NCBI RefSeq assembly: GCF_003032475.1
Contig: NZ_CP028369.1
Coordinates: 7,564,001-7,628,000, forward strand
DNA length: 64,000 nucleotides
Reading direction: 5' to 3'
Source: Streptomyces sp. P3
GTDB taxonomy: Bacteria; Actinomycetota; Actinomycetes; Streptomycetales; Streptomycetaceae
Shown: piece by piece, positions 53,738 to 62,581 of the stretch
Layout of the letters: every line of letters begins with the position of its first letter
Position numbering within the stretch: the stretch's first letter is position 1
Notes under the pieces: generated by a model
Told to the model about the DNA's origin: nothing
The model's database searches: none
Seen by the model: only the letters and a program-made list of their open reading frames with translations
Made by a program: the position numbers and the translations under genes

Positions 53738-54337
53738 GTGCGTGATTACTGCATAAGACCTGCCGGCCCCGAGGACCTGGACGGCGCCCGAGCCGTCATG
53801 CTGGACACCGTCTACCGGGAGTTCGGCAGCGGTTACGTCCCCCGCTGGCACCGCGACATCATCGATCCCGCCGCCGCCTACCTCACCCCCGACCGCCACA
53901 CCCTGCTGGTCGCGACCGACGGCCGGAGTGGCGGCGACGGGAGCGGCGGCGAGGTCGTCGCCACCGCCGCCCTCGACTCCCGCGGCCCCGCACATCCGCC
54001 GAACCCCCGGCACGTCGCCGAGCGCTACCCCTGCGGCACGACCGCGCAGTTGCGCCGCGTCTACGTCCGTCCCGAGCACCGCCGGCGCGGTCTCGCCCGC
54101 CGACTGGTCGCCGAACTGCTCGCCTTCGCGGTCGCCGACGGCGGGTACCGCTCCGTCTATCTGCACACCGACCCCGCCGTCGAGGGCGCCGAGGCGTTCT
54201 GGCGGTCGCTCGGCGCCGTCGTGCACGACGAACGGGAGGAGGCGGACGGCGGCCAGGGCATCGTGCACTTCGACGTCCCCTTCGACGCCCTCCTCCCCGC
54301 CTACCTCTCCCCCCGTCCCCGCAGCACAGGCCGGTAA
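53738..54337 (+). CDS. GNAT-family N-acetyltransferase
   Basis: 199 aa from GTG 53738. The acetyl-CoA motif is LRRVYVRPEHRRRGLARRLV, and the start of the fold is YCIRPAGPEDLDGARAVML. A -10-like TACGAT 8 nt before the GTG and no ribosome site suggest a leaderless transcript; GTG 53732 or the frame start 53660 are alternatives. It is followed after 4 bp by the binding-protein gene and may modify a metallophore or its transporter substrate (inference). Confidence 0.78.
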   Translation: MRDYCIRPAGPEDLDGARAVMLDTVYREFGSGYVPRWHRDIIDPAAAYLTPDRHTLLVATDGRSGGDGSGGEVVATAALDSRGPAHPPNPRHVAERYPCGTTAQLRRVYVRPEHRRRGLARRLVAELLAFAVADGGYRSVYLHTDPAVEGAEAFWRSLGAVVHDEREEADGGQGIVHFDVPFDALLPAYLSPRPRSTGR

Positions 54338-54341
54338 CCCC

Positions 54342-55904
54342 ATGCGCTTCGCCCGTCCCGTCCCGCCCGCCCCACTCACGCCCCCGGCCCGCCCCGCCTT
54401 CCCGCGATGTCGCCGCCCCGGGCTCCTCGCCGCCCTCTGCCTCGCCCCGCTGCTCACCGGCTGCTTCGCCGCCTCCGGAGGCGACGGCGACGGCGAGGGG
54501 TCCGCCGCCGGGGACGGCGCCCGGCTGCGCGTCGCCCTCGCCTTCCCGCCCGCCGAGCACCTCTCCCCGTACGGCGCCGACGCGACGATCCTCAGCAGGC
54601 TCGGCGTCACCGAGGGGCTGACCACCCTCGACGCCAACGGGGCCGCCGCCCCCGCGCTCGCCGCGTCCTGGCGCCGCGAGGACGACCGCACCTGGCTGTT
54701 CACCCTGCGCGAGGCCGTCTTCCAGGACGGCACGGACGTCACCCCCGCCGCCGTCGCCGCGTCCCTCACCCGGGCCACCCTCGCGGGGCCCGCCCCGGCC
54801 GCCCTCACCGGCGTCACCCTCACGGCGAAGGCGGAGGGCGCCGCGGGCGTGCGCGTCACGACCGCGCGGCCCGACCCCGTCCTGCCCCTGCGGCTGTCCG
54901 GTCCCGGTCTCGCCGTCCTCTCCCCGAAGGCATACGCGAAGAAGGGCGCCGTCGACCCCGCCGGCACCGCCACCGGCCCCTTCGAACTCACCCACGTGAC
55001 CGGGGCCACCGCAGCGGTCCTCGACCGCTTCGACGACCACTGGGGCGGCCGGGCCCAGGCATCCGGCGTCGACGTGCGGTTCGTCGCCGACGGCGCCGCC
55101 CGCGCCAACGCCCTGCGCACCGGCCAGGTCGACGTCGCCGAGGCGATACCCGTGGCGCAGGCCGCCGGCCTCGACGCGGACACCCGCCACGAGACCGCCA
55201 CCACCCGCACCACCGGCCTGCACCTCAACACGCGGTCGGGCGTCTTCACGGACCCGGCGCTGCGCGCCGCCGCCCGGGCGGCCGTCGACACCTCGGCCCT
55301 CGCCGACGGCGTCTACGAAGGACACGCCGACGCCGGCGCCGGCCTCTACGGCCCCGCCGTCACCTGGGCCGCGGGCAAGCGCGTCCAGCCCACCGGACGA
55401 GCGAGGCCCGCGACCCCCGGCGGCGCCCTCGTCACCCTCGCCACCTACGACAACCGGCCCGAACTCCCGGAAGTCGCCCAGGTGCTGAAGCAGCAGCTGG
55501 AGAAGGCCGGCTTCACGGTGAAGCTGGAGGTGCGCGAGTACTCACGGCTGGAGACCGACGCGCTCGCCGGGAAGTTCGACGCCGTCGTCGGGGCCCGCAA
55601 CAGCCTCCTGGACACCGGTGACCCGGTGTCGCTGCTGGCGAGCGACTTCACCTGCGCGGGCGGCTACAACCTGGCGCTGCTCTGCGACAGGGGGGTCGAC
55701 CGGGCCGTCGCCGCGGCACAGGCGGTGACCGGATCCGGCGAACGGCAGGACGCCGCCATGACCGCCGAGGCCGCGGTGCTCGGCACCGACGCCGTCGTCC
55801 CGCTCGTCCACCAGCGCGTCGTCACCGGCGTCGACGACGACGTCAGCGGGGTGCTCCTCGACCCCTACGAGCGCACCCTCGTCAGCGCCGGGACCCGGCG
55901 CTGA
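54342..55904 (+). CDS. ABC transporter substrate-binding lipoprotein (peptide/nickel/opine type)
   Basis: 520 aa; ATG 54342. Signal peptide with lipobox LLTGCFA. SBP_bac_5 fold: RVALAFPPAEHLSPYGADA, RTWLFTLREAVFQDGTDVTP, TGPFELTHVTGATAAVLDRFDDHWGG, GLHLNTRSGVFTDPALRAA. This family binds oligopeptides, nickel complexes or opine-type metallophores. The Zur-like box upstream favours a metal complex. Confidence 0.88.
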   Translation: MRFARPVPPAPLTPPARPAFPRCRRPGLLAALCLAPLLTGCFAASGGDGDGEGSAAGDGARLRVALAFPPAEHLSPYGADATILSRLGVTEGLTTLDANGAAAPALAASWRREDDRTWLFTLREAVFQDGTDVTPAAVAASLTRATLAGPAPAALTGVTLTAKAEGAAGVRVTTARPDPVLPLRLSGPGLAVLSPKAYAKKGAVDPAGTATGPFELTHVTGATAAVLDRFDDHWGGRAQASGVDVRFVADGAARANALRTGQVDVAEAIPVAQAAGLDADTRHETATTRTTGLHLNTRSGVFTDPALRAAARAAVDTSALADGVYEGHADAGAGLYGPAVTWAAGKRVQPTGRARPATPGGALVTLATYDNRPELPEVAQVLKQQLEKAGFTVKLEVREYSRLETDALAGKFDAVVGARNSLLDTGDPVSLLASDFTCAGGYNLALLCDRGVDRAVAAAQAVTGSGERQDAAMTAEAAVLGTDAVVPLVHQRVVTGVDDDVSGVLLDPYERTLVSAGTRR

Positions 55905-55908
55905 CGGC

Positions 55909-57714
55909 ATGAGAAGGAGGACGGGCACGCTCCTGTGGCGTGCCGTGCTGGCCGCGCTGCTGGTGTGCGGGACCGGGCTGCTGCCGTGGATCTCGCACAC
56001 CGACCCGGCGCTCACCGTGCTCAGGGCGCAGTCCGCCGACCGGGACGCCACCCCTCAGGCGCTCGCCGACGTCCGCGCCCGACTCGGCCTGGACGACGGC
56101 CCGCCGCACCTGCTCGGGCAGTGGCTGGCGGGCCTGCCGCGCGGCGACGCCGGACGGTCCTGGATCTCCGGAGCCGAGGTCGCGCCCGACGTCCTCGCCG
56201 CCCTGGGCGCGTCCCTGCTGCTGGTGACGGTGGCCCTGGCCGTCGCGCTGGTCACCGCCGCCGGCGTGTGCGCCCGCACCCTGCGCCTGGGCGCGCGACG
56301 GCTCCTCGACGGCCGGCCCGCCGGCGGCTCCGGCTCCGCGGTGCTCGCCGCGCTGCCGGAGTTCCTGATCGCCTCGGTCCTCGCCACGGTGGTCGGCGTG
56401 CAGCTGGGATGGCTGCCCGCCCTCGGCTGGTACGGCCCGCAGTGGACCGTGCTGCCCGCGCTCGCCCTCGGCCTGCCCGCCGGGGCCGTCCTCGGCCGGC
56501 TACTCGACGACCAACTGCCCGCCGCCTTCGCCGAGCCCTGGGCGCTCGCCGCGGCCGCCCGAGGACTGCCCGGACCGAGCGTCGCCCGCAAGGCCCTGCG
56601 CCGCTGCGTGCCCGCGCTGCTGCCCAACCTGGGGCTGTTCCTGGTGGGTTTGACCGGCGGATCCGTCGCCGTGGAGCAGATCTTCGACATCCCGGGCCTC
56701 GGCCGGACGACCCTCCAGGCCGCGATCGCCCAGGACCTCCCCGTCCTCCAGGCGGGTGTCCTCGTGCTCGTCGCGCTCGCGGCCGTCACCACCGCCGTGG
56801 TCCGGCTCGCCGCCCGGCGGCTCATCGGTCCCGCCCTGCGCGACGGGGCCCTGCACACCCTGCACCGGCCGGCGCCGCCCGCCCGCCGGATCCCGCCCCT
56901 CGCCCACGCCGTCGCGCTGCTCGCCGTCGTCCTGGCCGGCCTGCCCCGCGACCCGCTCGCCCTCGACACCGGCGCCCGCCTCCGAGCCCCCTCCGCGGCA
57001 CACCCGTTCGGCACCGACGCACTGGGGCGCGACGTCCTCGCCCGGGTCGCGCACGGTGCCCTCGACACCCTCGCGCTCGCCCTCGCGGTCAGCGCGATCG
57101 CGCTGACCGCCGGTCTCCTGCTCGGGCTGCTGCCCCGGCTGTCCGGGCCGCTCGTCGACACGGTGAACGCCGTCCCGCCCGTCCTCGCCGCGCTCCTGGT
57201 CACCGCCGTCCGGGGCGGCGGAGTCTGGACGCCCGTCGTCGCCGTGGCCGTCGTCGCCTGGGCGCCGCTCGCCGCGCACACCTGCGCACTGCTGCGCGAG
57301 GAGCGGGCCACCCTCCATCTCACCGCCACCCGGGCCCTCGGCGCCGGACCCTGGCGGCTGCTCACCGGCGAACTCCTGCCCGCCGTCCTGCCGCCGGTCG
57401 CCCGCCACGCCCTCCTGCGCCTGCCCGGCGTCGCGCTCGCCCTGGCCTCGCTCGGCTTCCTCGGCCTCGGCGCGCAGCCGCCGTCCCCCGAATGGGGCCT
57501 GCTGCTCGCCGAGAACCAGCCCTACGCCGAACGCGCACCCTGGGCCGTCCTCGCCCCCGCCGCCGTCCTCGCCCTGCTGGGCGCCCTGGCGGTGACGGCG
57601 GCCGGACTGCGGCGAAGCCCGAGGCGACGCCGTGCGGCGGAAACCGACGTCCGCGCACGCTGCGGTGAACGCCCCACGGCCTGTGCCGAGTCGGTGGGCG
57701 CGGGACGCCCGTGA
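55909..57714 (+). CDS. Fused two-domain ABC permease (DppB-DppC type)
   Basis: 601 aa; ATG 55909, 4 bp after the binding-protein stop. The N-terminal half is DppB-like (EAA loop VARKALRRCVPALLPNLGLF, IFDIPGLGRTTLQAAIAQDLPVLQAG); the C-terminal half is DppC-like (HPFGTDALGRDVLARVAHGALD, HLTATRALGAGPWRLLTGELLPAVL). Two permeases normally encoded separately are joined. The last about 25 residues (TDVRARCGERPTACAESVGAG) look non-native. No ATPase subunit follows, so the transporter is incomplete here. Confidence 0.88.
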   Translation: MRRRTGTLLWRAVLAALLVCGTGLLPWISHTDPALTVLRAQSADRDATPQALADVRARLGLDDGPPHLLGQWLAGLPRGDAGRSWISGAEVAPDVLAALGASLLLVTVALAVALVTAAGVCARTLRLGARRLLDGRPAGGSGSAVLAALPEFLIASVLATVVGVQLGWLPALGWYGPQWTVLPALALGLPAGAVLGRLLDDQLPAAFAEPWALAAAARGLPGPSVARKALRRCVPALLPNLGLFLVGLTGGSVAVEQIFDIPGLGRTTLQAAIAQDLPVLQAGVLVLVALAAVTTAVVRLAARRLIGPALRDGALHTLHRPAPPARRIPPLAHAVALLAVVLAGLPRDPLALDTGARLRAPSAAHPFGTDALGRDVLARVAHGALDTLALALAVSAIALTAGLLLGLLPRLSGPLVDTVNAVPPVLAALLVTAVRGGGVWTPVVAVAVVAWAPLAAHTCALLREERATLHLTATRALGAGPWRLLTGELLPAVLPPVARHALLRLPGVALALASLGFLGLGAQPPSPEWGLLLAENQPYAERAPWAVLAPAAVLALLGALAVTAAGLRRSPRRRRAAETDVRARCGERPTACAESVGAGRP

Positions 57715-57905
57715 AGACCGACGACGGCCCGACCACCGAGGCCGCCTCCGAGATCACCTGGACCGGCGGGAAGACCGGTCCCGGCGGGCACGAGGACTTC
57801 GACGTCGCCTTCGGGCAGCGCCCCGACGACACCGGCCGGCCGACCTTCGAGACGCAGCGGACCTACTCGGACGGCGTCGTACGGACGCGCCCGAAGCGCT
57901 CGTGA
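57711..57905 (+). pseudogene. Relic of a YcnI (DUF1775) copper-associated protein
   Basis: GTG 57711 overlaps the permease stop. The 64 codons read EITWTGGKTGPGGHEDFDVA and ETQRTYSDGVVRT, an internal part of YcnI-type extracellular copper proteins. The N-terminal signal peptide and His ligand and the C-terminal anchor are missing. Confidence 0.75.
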
Positions 57906-57923
57906 GGGCACGAGAAGCCCAAA

Positions 57924-57974
57924 GGGAGGGGCCCGGACCGTGAGAACGCGTTCACGGACGGCCGGGCCCCTCCC
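57924..57974. terminator. Strong bidirectional terminator
   Basis: GGGAGGGGCCCGG (57924-57936) pairs perfectly with CCGGGCCCCTCCC (57962-57974), enclosing a second small hairpin (CCGTGAGAACGCGTTCACGG). Between convergent genes. Confidence 0.88.
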
Positions 57975-57990
57975 CTGGCGTCAGGACGAA

Positions 57991-58746
57991 CTACACGAGC
58001 TCCAGCACCTTCTCCGACGGGGTCTGCGCCGCGACCCGCGAGGTCCGCCGCAGCCACAGCACGTCCCGGCCGAACGACCACACCAGCGAGCCCAGCGCCA
58101 GCAGCACGACCGCGAAGTTGGCGGCGTACGGCAGCAGATCGGCGCCGGCCAGCAGCAACAGGACGCCCTGCAGGGCGGCTACCGTCTTACGGGCGGTGCT
58201 CGGCGGCAGCGGGGCGTTGAGCCAGGGGGCGACCCGGGCCGCGGCGACGAACACGTACCGCATGCCGCCGATGAGCAGGACCCACGGGCCCAGCGCCATC
58301 GACACGTACACGCTGAGCACCAGGATCAGGAACGCGTCGACCTCCATGTCGAAGCGCGCGCCCAGTGCCGTGGAGGTGTTGGTGCGGCGGGCGACCTTGC
58401 CGTCGACGCCGTCGAGGATCAGGGCCACGGCCGTCAGACCGACCAGCAGTGTCACCGGCGGCGTGCTCTCGAAGGAGTCCGCGACCAGCGCGGTCACCCC
58501 GCCGACCAGTGTCGCGCGGCCGAGCGTGACCCGGTTGGCCGGGCCGAAGGAGCGAAGGCTCGAGCGGTGCAGTGCCCGGGAGAGGACCGCCCAGGTGGCG
58601 ATGGCGAAGACGAGGCCGGTGACCCAGCCCGCCGGCCCCATGCCGATCGCCGTGCCGAGCAGGGCCAGCAACAGGATCTGCACGCCCGCTCCCACAGCGG
58701 TCTCCTGCTGGACGAGCCTCGCGTCGTAAGTGTTGTTCAGGGCCAC
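57991..58746 (-). CDS. CDP-alcohol phosphatidyltransferase
   Basis: 251-aa integral membrane enzyme that transfers a phosphatidyl or phospho group from CDP-lipid/CDP-alcohol to an alcohol. Catalytic motif DGVDGKVARRTNTSTALGARFDMEVD, split as DGxxDGxxAR, then GxxxDxxxD. Six membrane helices. GTG 58746 behind GGAGGAA. Divergent from, and apparently part of, the PTPS/GT/flippase cluster, so its acceptor may be a sugar or polyol made there. Confidence 0.9.
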   Translation of the reverse strand: MALNNTYDARLVQQETAVGAGVQILLLALLGTAIGMGPAGWVTGLVFAIATWAVLSRALHRSSLRSFGPANRVTLGRATLVGGVTALVADSFESTPPVTLLVGLTAVALILDGVDGKVARRTNTSTALGARFDMEVDAFLILVLSVYVSMALGPWVLLIGGMRYVFVAAARVAPWLNAPLPPSTARKTVAALQGVLLLLAGADLLPYAANFAVVLLALGSLVWSFGRDVLWLRRTSRVAAQTPSEKVLELV

Positions 58747-58854
58747 CGCACGTTCCTCCGGCCAGATGACAGAGATGATCAGTGCCGCGTACTGTGCGCG
58801 GACTGTGCACACCTCGGTACGTGAACAGGTTCCCGATCGTTCAGGAGGATGTGG

Positions 58855-59844
58855 ATGTCGACCGGCGCACGTGCGTTCTGGGTCAGCTCTCCGGGAGAAG
58901 GCGAGATCCGCCACGTCGACGTTCCGGACCCCGCGGAGGGCGAGGTCCTGGTGCGTTCGCTGTGGTCGGGCGTCAGCCGCGGCACGGAGACCCTCGTCTT
59001 CCGCGGCGGCGTGCCCGAGAGCCAGCATTCGGTCATGCGGGCCCCGTTCCAGGAGGGCGACTTCCCCGGGCCCGTGAAGTACGGCTATCTCAACGTGGGG
59101 GTGGTGGAACAGGGACCCGCGGCGCTCGTCGGCCGCACGGTCTTCTGCCTCTACCCGCACCAGACGCGGTACGTCGTCCCCGCGACGGCGGTGACCGTCG
59201 TGCCGGACTCGGTGCCCGCCGGACGCGCCGTGCTCGCCGGCACCGTCGAGACGGCCGTCAACGCGCTGTGGGACGCCGCACCGCTGGCCGGCGACCGGAT
59301 CGCGGTGGTCGGCGGCGGCATGGTCGGCTGCTCGGTGGCCGCGCTGCTCGCCCGCTTCCCCGGCGTGCGGGTGCAGCTGGTCGACGCCGACCCGGCGCGC
59401 GCGACGATCGCCGAAGCGCTCGGCGTCGACTTCGCGACCCCCGCGGACGCGCTCGGCGGCCGCGACCTCGTGGTGCACGCCAGCGCGACCGAGCAGGGCC
59501 TCGCCCGCTCCCTTCAGCTGCTCGCCGACGAGGGCACGGTCCTCGAACTGAGCTGGTACGGCGACCGGAAGGTGTCCCTCCCGCTGGGCGAGGACTTCCA
59601 CTCCCGCCGGCTGGTCGTCCGCAGCAGCCAGGTCGGCACCGTCTCCCCGGCCCGCCGCTCCAGCCGCACCTACGCCGACCGGCTTGCCCTCGCGCTGGAG
59701 CTGCTGGCCGACCCCGCGCTCGACGCCCTCGTCACCGGGGACAGCGCCTTCGAGGAGCTGCCCGAGGTCATGCCGAAGCTCGCATCCGGCGAGATCCCGG
59801 CCCTGTGCCACCGCATCGGGTACGGACAGGAGCGCCTGACCTGA
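58855..59844 (+). CDS. Zinc-dependent alcohol dehydrogenase-like protein
   Basis: 329-aa MDR-superfamily protein. ATG 58855 is preferred over ATG 58849 because of AGGAGG 6 nt upstream. N-terminal GroES-like domain (EVLVRSLWSGVSRGTETLVF), Rossmann motif VVGGGMVGCSVAALL, and a truncated C-terminus (LELSWYGDRKVSLPLGEDFHSRR). The usual catalytic-zinc Cys-His-Cys set is not evident (SGVSRGTE replaces CGTD), so the reaction is unclear. First gene of the coupled cluster; 110 bp to the PTPS gene. Confidence 0.82.
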   Translation: MSTGARAFWVSSPGEGEIRHVDVPDPAEGEVLVRSLWSGVSRGTETLVFRGGVPESQHSVMRAPFQEGDFPGPVKYGYLNVGVVEQGPAALVGRTVFCLYPHQTRYVVPATAVTVVPDSVPAGRAVLAGTVETAVNALWDAAPLAGDRIAVVGGGMVGCSVAALLARFPGVRVQLVDADPARATIAEALGVDFATPADALGGRDLVVHASATEQGLARSLQLLADEGTVLELSWYGDRKVSLPLGEDFHSRRLVVRSSQVGTVSPARRSSRTYADRLALALELLADPALDALVTGDSAFEELPEVMPKLASGEIPALCHRIGYGQERLT

Positions 59845-59955
59845 GAAAAGAGTGAGATCCGGCTGAACGGGGGGAACCGAGGAGCCGTACTACACGGCAT
59901 CCCCCGGCGGCAGATGGCCGGGGGACCAGACGCGCCGCACCTGGAGGGTCGTCCG

Positions 59956-60354
59956 TTGTTCAGTGTCACCGTCCGCGATCACATCATGATCGCCCACAGC
60001 TTCCGCGGCGAGGTCTTCGGACCCGCACAGCGCCTGCACGGAGCGACGTTCCTGGTGGACGCCACATTCCGGCGTGAGCAGCTCGACGACGACAACATCG
60101 TCGTCGACATCGGGCTCGCCACGCAGGAGCTCGGGGCCGTGGTCAGCGAGCTGAACTACCGCAACCTCGACAACGAGCCCGACTTCGCCGGGGTCAACAC
60201 GTCGACCGAGTTCCTCGCCAAGGTCGTCGCCGACCGGCTCGCCGAGCGCATCCACAAGGGCGCGCTCGGCGAGGGAGCCCGGGGCATCACCGCCATCGCC
60301 GTCTCCCTGCACGAGTCGCACATCGCCTGGGCGAGTTACGAGCGTGCGCTGTGA
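59956..60354 (+). CDS. 6-pyruvoyl-tetrahydropterin synthase homologue
   Basis: 132 aa; start TTG 59956 with GGAGGG 7 nt upstream. PTPS/QueD fold with likely zinc histidines in MIAHSF, RLHGATF and HESHIAW. It lacks a neighbouring queuosine (queC/E/F) set. In Streptomyces a homologue of this cluster has been studied structurally but its substrate is, to my knowledge, not settled. Coupled to the glycosyltransferase by a GTGA overlap. Confidence 0.85.
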   Translation: MFSVTVRDHIMIAHSFRGEVFGPAQRLHGATFLVDATFRREQLDDDNIVVDIGLATQELGAVVSELNYRNLDNEPDFAGVNTSTEFLAKVVADRLAERIHKGALGEGARGITAIAVSLHESHIAWASYERAL

Positions 60355-61544
60355 CCGATGCGACCCTGGAGAAGGCCGTGCCCGCGGCCCCGCTCGCCTA
60401 CGTGCCCACGCAGACGGCGCTCCACCAGATCGGCGGGATCATCCCCATGTCCCTGCGTTCCGTGCACTTCGTGATGCCGGGCGGCGTCGACGACGCGGCG
60501 AACCCGAGCGGAGGCAACGCCTACGACCGCCGCCTGTGCCTGGATCTGCCCGGCTTCGGCTGGCAGGTCCACAAGCACCTGGTGGCCGGCTCGTGGCCCC
60601 GGCCCCAGGCGGCCGACCGCGCGGAACTGGCGCGCACGCTGCGTGAGTTCCCCGACGGCACGATCGTCCTGCTCGACGGGCTGGTGGCCTGCGGAGTGCC
60701 GGAGATCATCGCGCCCGAGGCCGAACGGCTGCGGCTCGCCGTCCTGGTGCACCTGCCGCTGGGCGACGAGCGCGGACTCGCACCGCAGACCGCGGCCGAA
60801 CTCGACGCCAGGGAGCGGGCCGTGCTGCGGGCCGTGCCCGCGGTGATCGCCACCAGCGAGTGGGCGGTCCGTCGTCTCGTCTCCCACCACGGCCTCGCCC
60901 CCGAGCGTGTGCACGTCGCCGCCCCCGGCGCCGACATCGCCCCGCTCGCCTCCGGCACCGACGGCGTCTCCCGGCTGCTGTGCGTGGCCTCGGTGACACC
61001 GCGCAAGGGCCAGCACCGGCTCGTGGAGGCGCTGGCCGCGGCCAGGGACCTGCCGTGGAGCTGCGTGTGCGTGGGCGGCCTCGGGCAGGACCCGGAGTAC
61101 GTCGACCATCTGCGCGGCCTCATCCGCAGACACGGCCTCGAGGACCGGCTGGAGCTGGCGGGCCCCAAGGCGGGCGCCGAACTCGACGCCGCCTACGCCG
61201 CCGCCGACCTCATGGTCCTCACCTCCTACGCCGAGACGTACGGCATGGCCGTCACGGAGGCGCTGGCCCGCGGCATCCCGGTCCTCGCGACGGACGTCGG
61301 CGGTCTGCCCGAGGCGGTCGGCCGCGCCCCCGACGGCGGCGTCCCCGGCATCCTCGTCCCGCCGGAGGACCCGGCCGCGCTCGCCGCCGAACTGCGCGGC
61401 TGGTTCGGCGAGGCCGACGTGCGACGCCGTCTCAAGGCGGCCGCGCGCAGCCGCCGGGCGGCCCTGAACGGCTGGGCGAGCACCGCCCAGAGCCTGGCCG
61501 GCGTGCTCGGCCGGCTCCCGAGCGATCCCCGGAGGGCGGCATGA
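60351..61544 (+). CDS. GT4-family glycosyltransferase
   Basis: 397 aa; GTG 60351 overlaps the PTPS stop; an internal ATG at 60450 ([13 protein letters not shown]) may be the true start of the domain. GT-B fold with [18 protein letters not shown] and the EX7E motif ETYGMAVTE followed by [16 protein letters not shown]. Uses a nucleotide sugar at the cytoplasmic membrane face. Acceptor unknown. Confidence 0.9.
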   Translation: MTDATLEKAVPAAPLAYVPTQTALHQIGGIIPMSLRSVHFVMPGGVDDAANPSGGNAYDRRLCLDLPGFGWQVHKHLVAGSWPRPQAADRAELARTLREFPDGTIVLLDGLVACGVPEIIAPEAERLRLAVLVHLPLGDERGLAPQTAAELDARERAVLRAVPAVIATSEWAVRRLVSHHGLAPERVHVAAPGADIAPLASGTDGVSRLLCVASVTPRKGQHRLVEALAAARDLPWSCVCVGGLGQDPEYVDHLRGLIRRHGLEDRLELAGPKAGAELDAAYAAADLMVLTSYAETYGMAVTEALARGIPVLATDVGGLPEAVGRAPDGGVPGILVPPEDPAALAAELRGWFGEADVRRRLKAAARSRRAALNGWASTAQSLAGVLGRLPSDPRRAA

Positions 61545-62581
61545 GGAAGACGACGGCGACCCCGGCCGACGTGGCGCGACGCGTGGGCGGCATCCCGGCC
61601 CAGCCGGGCCGCACGGAGGCCGGTTCCGTGACGGAGATCCTGGTTCCCGGTGACGGCGGCCCCGTGCGGCCGGCCGTCATCGCCGGCGCCGGACCGGTCG
61701 GCCGGCCGGGCGAGCGGCCCACCGTGCGGCTGCGCGACAGCGCGCCGGAGGAGCAGCCCCGGTACGCCCCCGAGTGGCTGGAGCTGCGCGAGCCCGCCGA
61801 CGCCGCCGCCCGGGCGATGGACCTGCTGGACCCGCTGCGGATCCGGCTCGCCAACCTGCCCGGCCGCAGCGGGCTCGCCATCCACGACCTGGGCTGCGGC
61901 ACCGGCTCCATGGGACGCTGGCTGGCCCCCCGGCTGGACGGCCCCCAGCACTGGGTCCTGCACGACCGCGACCCCTACCTCCTGCACTTCGCGGCCGTCG
62001 CCTCGCCGCGGGCCGCCGCCGACGGCAGCCGGGTCACCGTGGAGACGCGGCGCGGCGACGTCGCCCGGCTCACCCCGGACGCGCTGGCCGGCGCCTCGCT
62101 GGTCACCGCCTCCGCGCTGCTCGACGTCCTCACCCGCGAGGAGATCGAGACGCTCGCCGCGGCCTGCGCGGGCGCGGGCTGCCCGGCGCTGCTGACGCTG
62201 TCGGTCGCCGGACGCGTCGAACTCAGCGCGCCGGACCCGCTGGACCAGGAGATCGCGGCGGCCTTCAACGACCACCAGCGGCGCGACGGACTCCTCGGCC
62301 CCGACGCGGTCAACGTCGCCTGCGAGGCGTTCGCCGACCAGGGCGCGACCGTCAAGGTGCACCCCAGCCCGTGGCGGCTCGGCCCGGAGAACGTCGGCCT
62401 GACCGCCCAGTGGCTGCGCGGCTGGGTCGGCGCGGCCGTGGAGGAGCGCCCCGAACTGGCCGAGCGCGCCGAGCCCTACCTGGCCGCCCGGCTCGCGGCC
62501 TGCGCGGCGGGCGACCTCCAGGTCACCGTGCACCACAGCGACCTGCTGGCGCTGGCCCGCCCCACGGGCGGAGCCGGATGA
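61541..62581 (+). CDS. Class I SAM-dependent methyltransferase
   Basis: 346 aa; ATG 61541 overlaps the GT stop. After a variable 100-residue N-terminus the SAM motif is IHDLGCGTGSMGRWLAPRL, and then VLHDRDPYLLHFAAV and LVTASALLDVLTREEIE. Coupled to the GT and membrane protein genes, so likely modifies the same product. Confidence 0.88.
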   Translation: MRKTTATPADVARRVGGIPAQPGRTEAGSVTEILVPGDGGPVRPAVIAGAGPVGRPGERPTVRLRDSAPEEQPRYAPEWLELREPADAAARAMDLLDPLRIRLANLPGRSGLAIHDLGCGTGSMGRWLAPRLDGPQHWVLHDRDPYLLHFAAVASPRAAADGSRVTVETRRGDVARLTPDALAGASLVTASALLDVLTREEIETLAAACAGAGCPALLTLSVAGRVELSAPDPLDQEIAAAFNDHQRRDGLLGPDAVNVACEAFADQGATVKVHPSPWRLGPENVGLTAQWLRGWVGAAVEERPELAERAEPYLAARLAACAAGDLQVTVHHSDLLALARPTGGAG

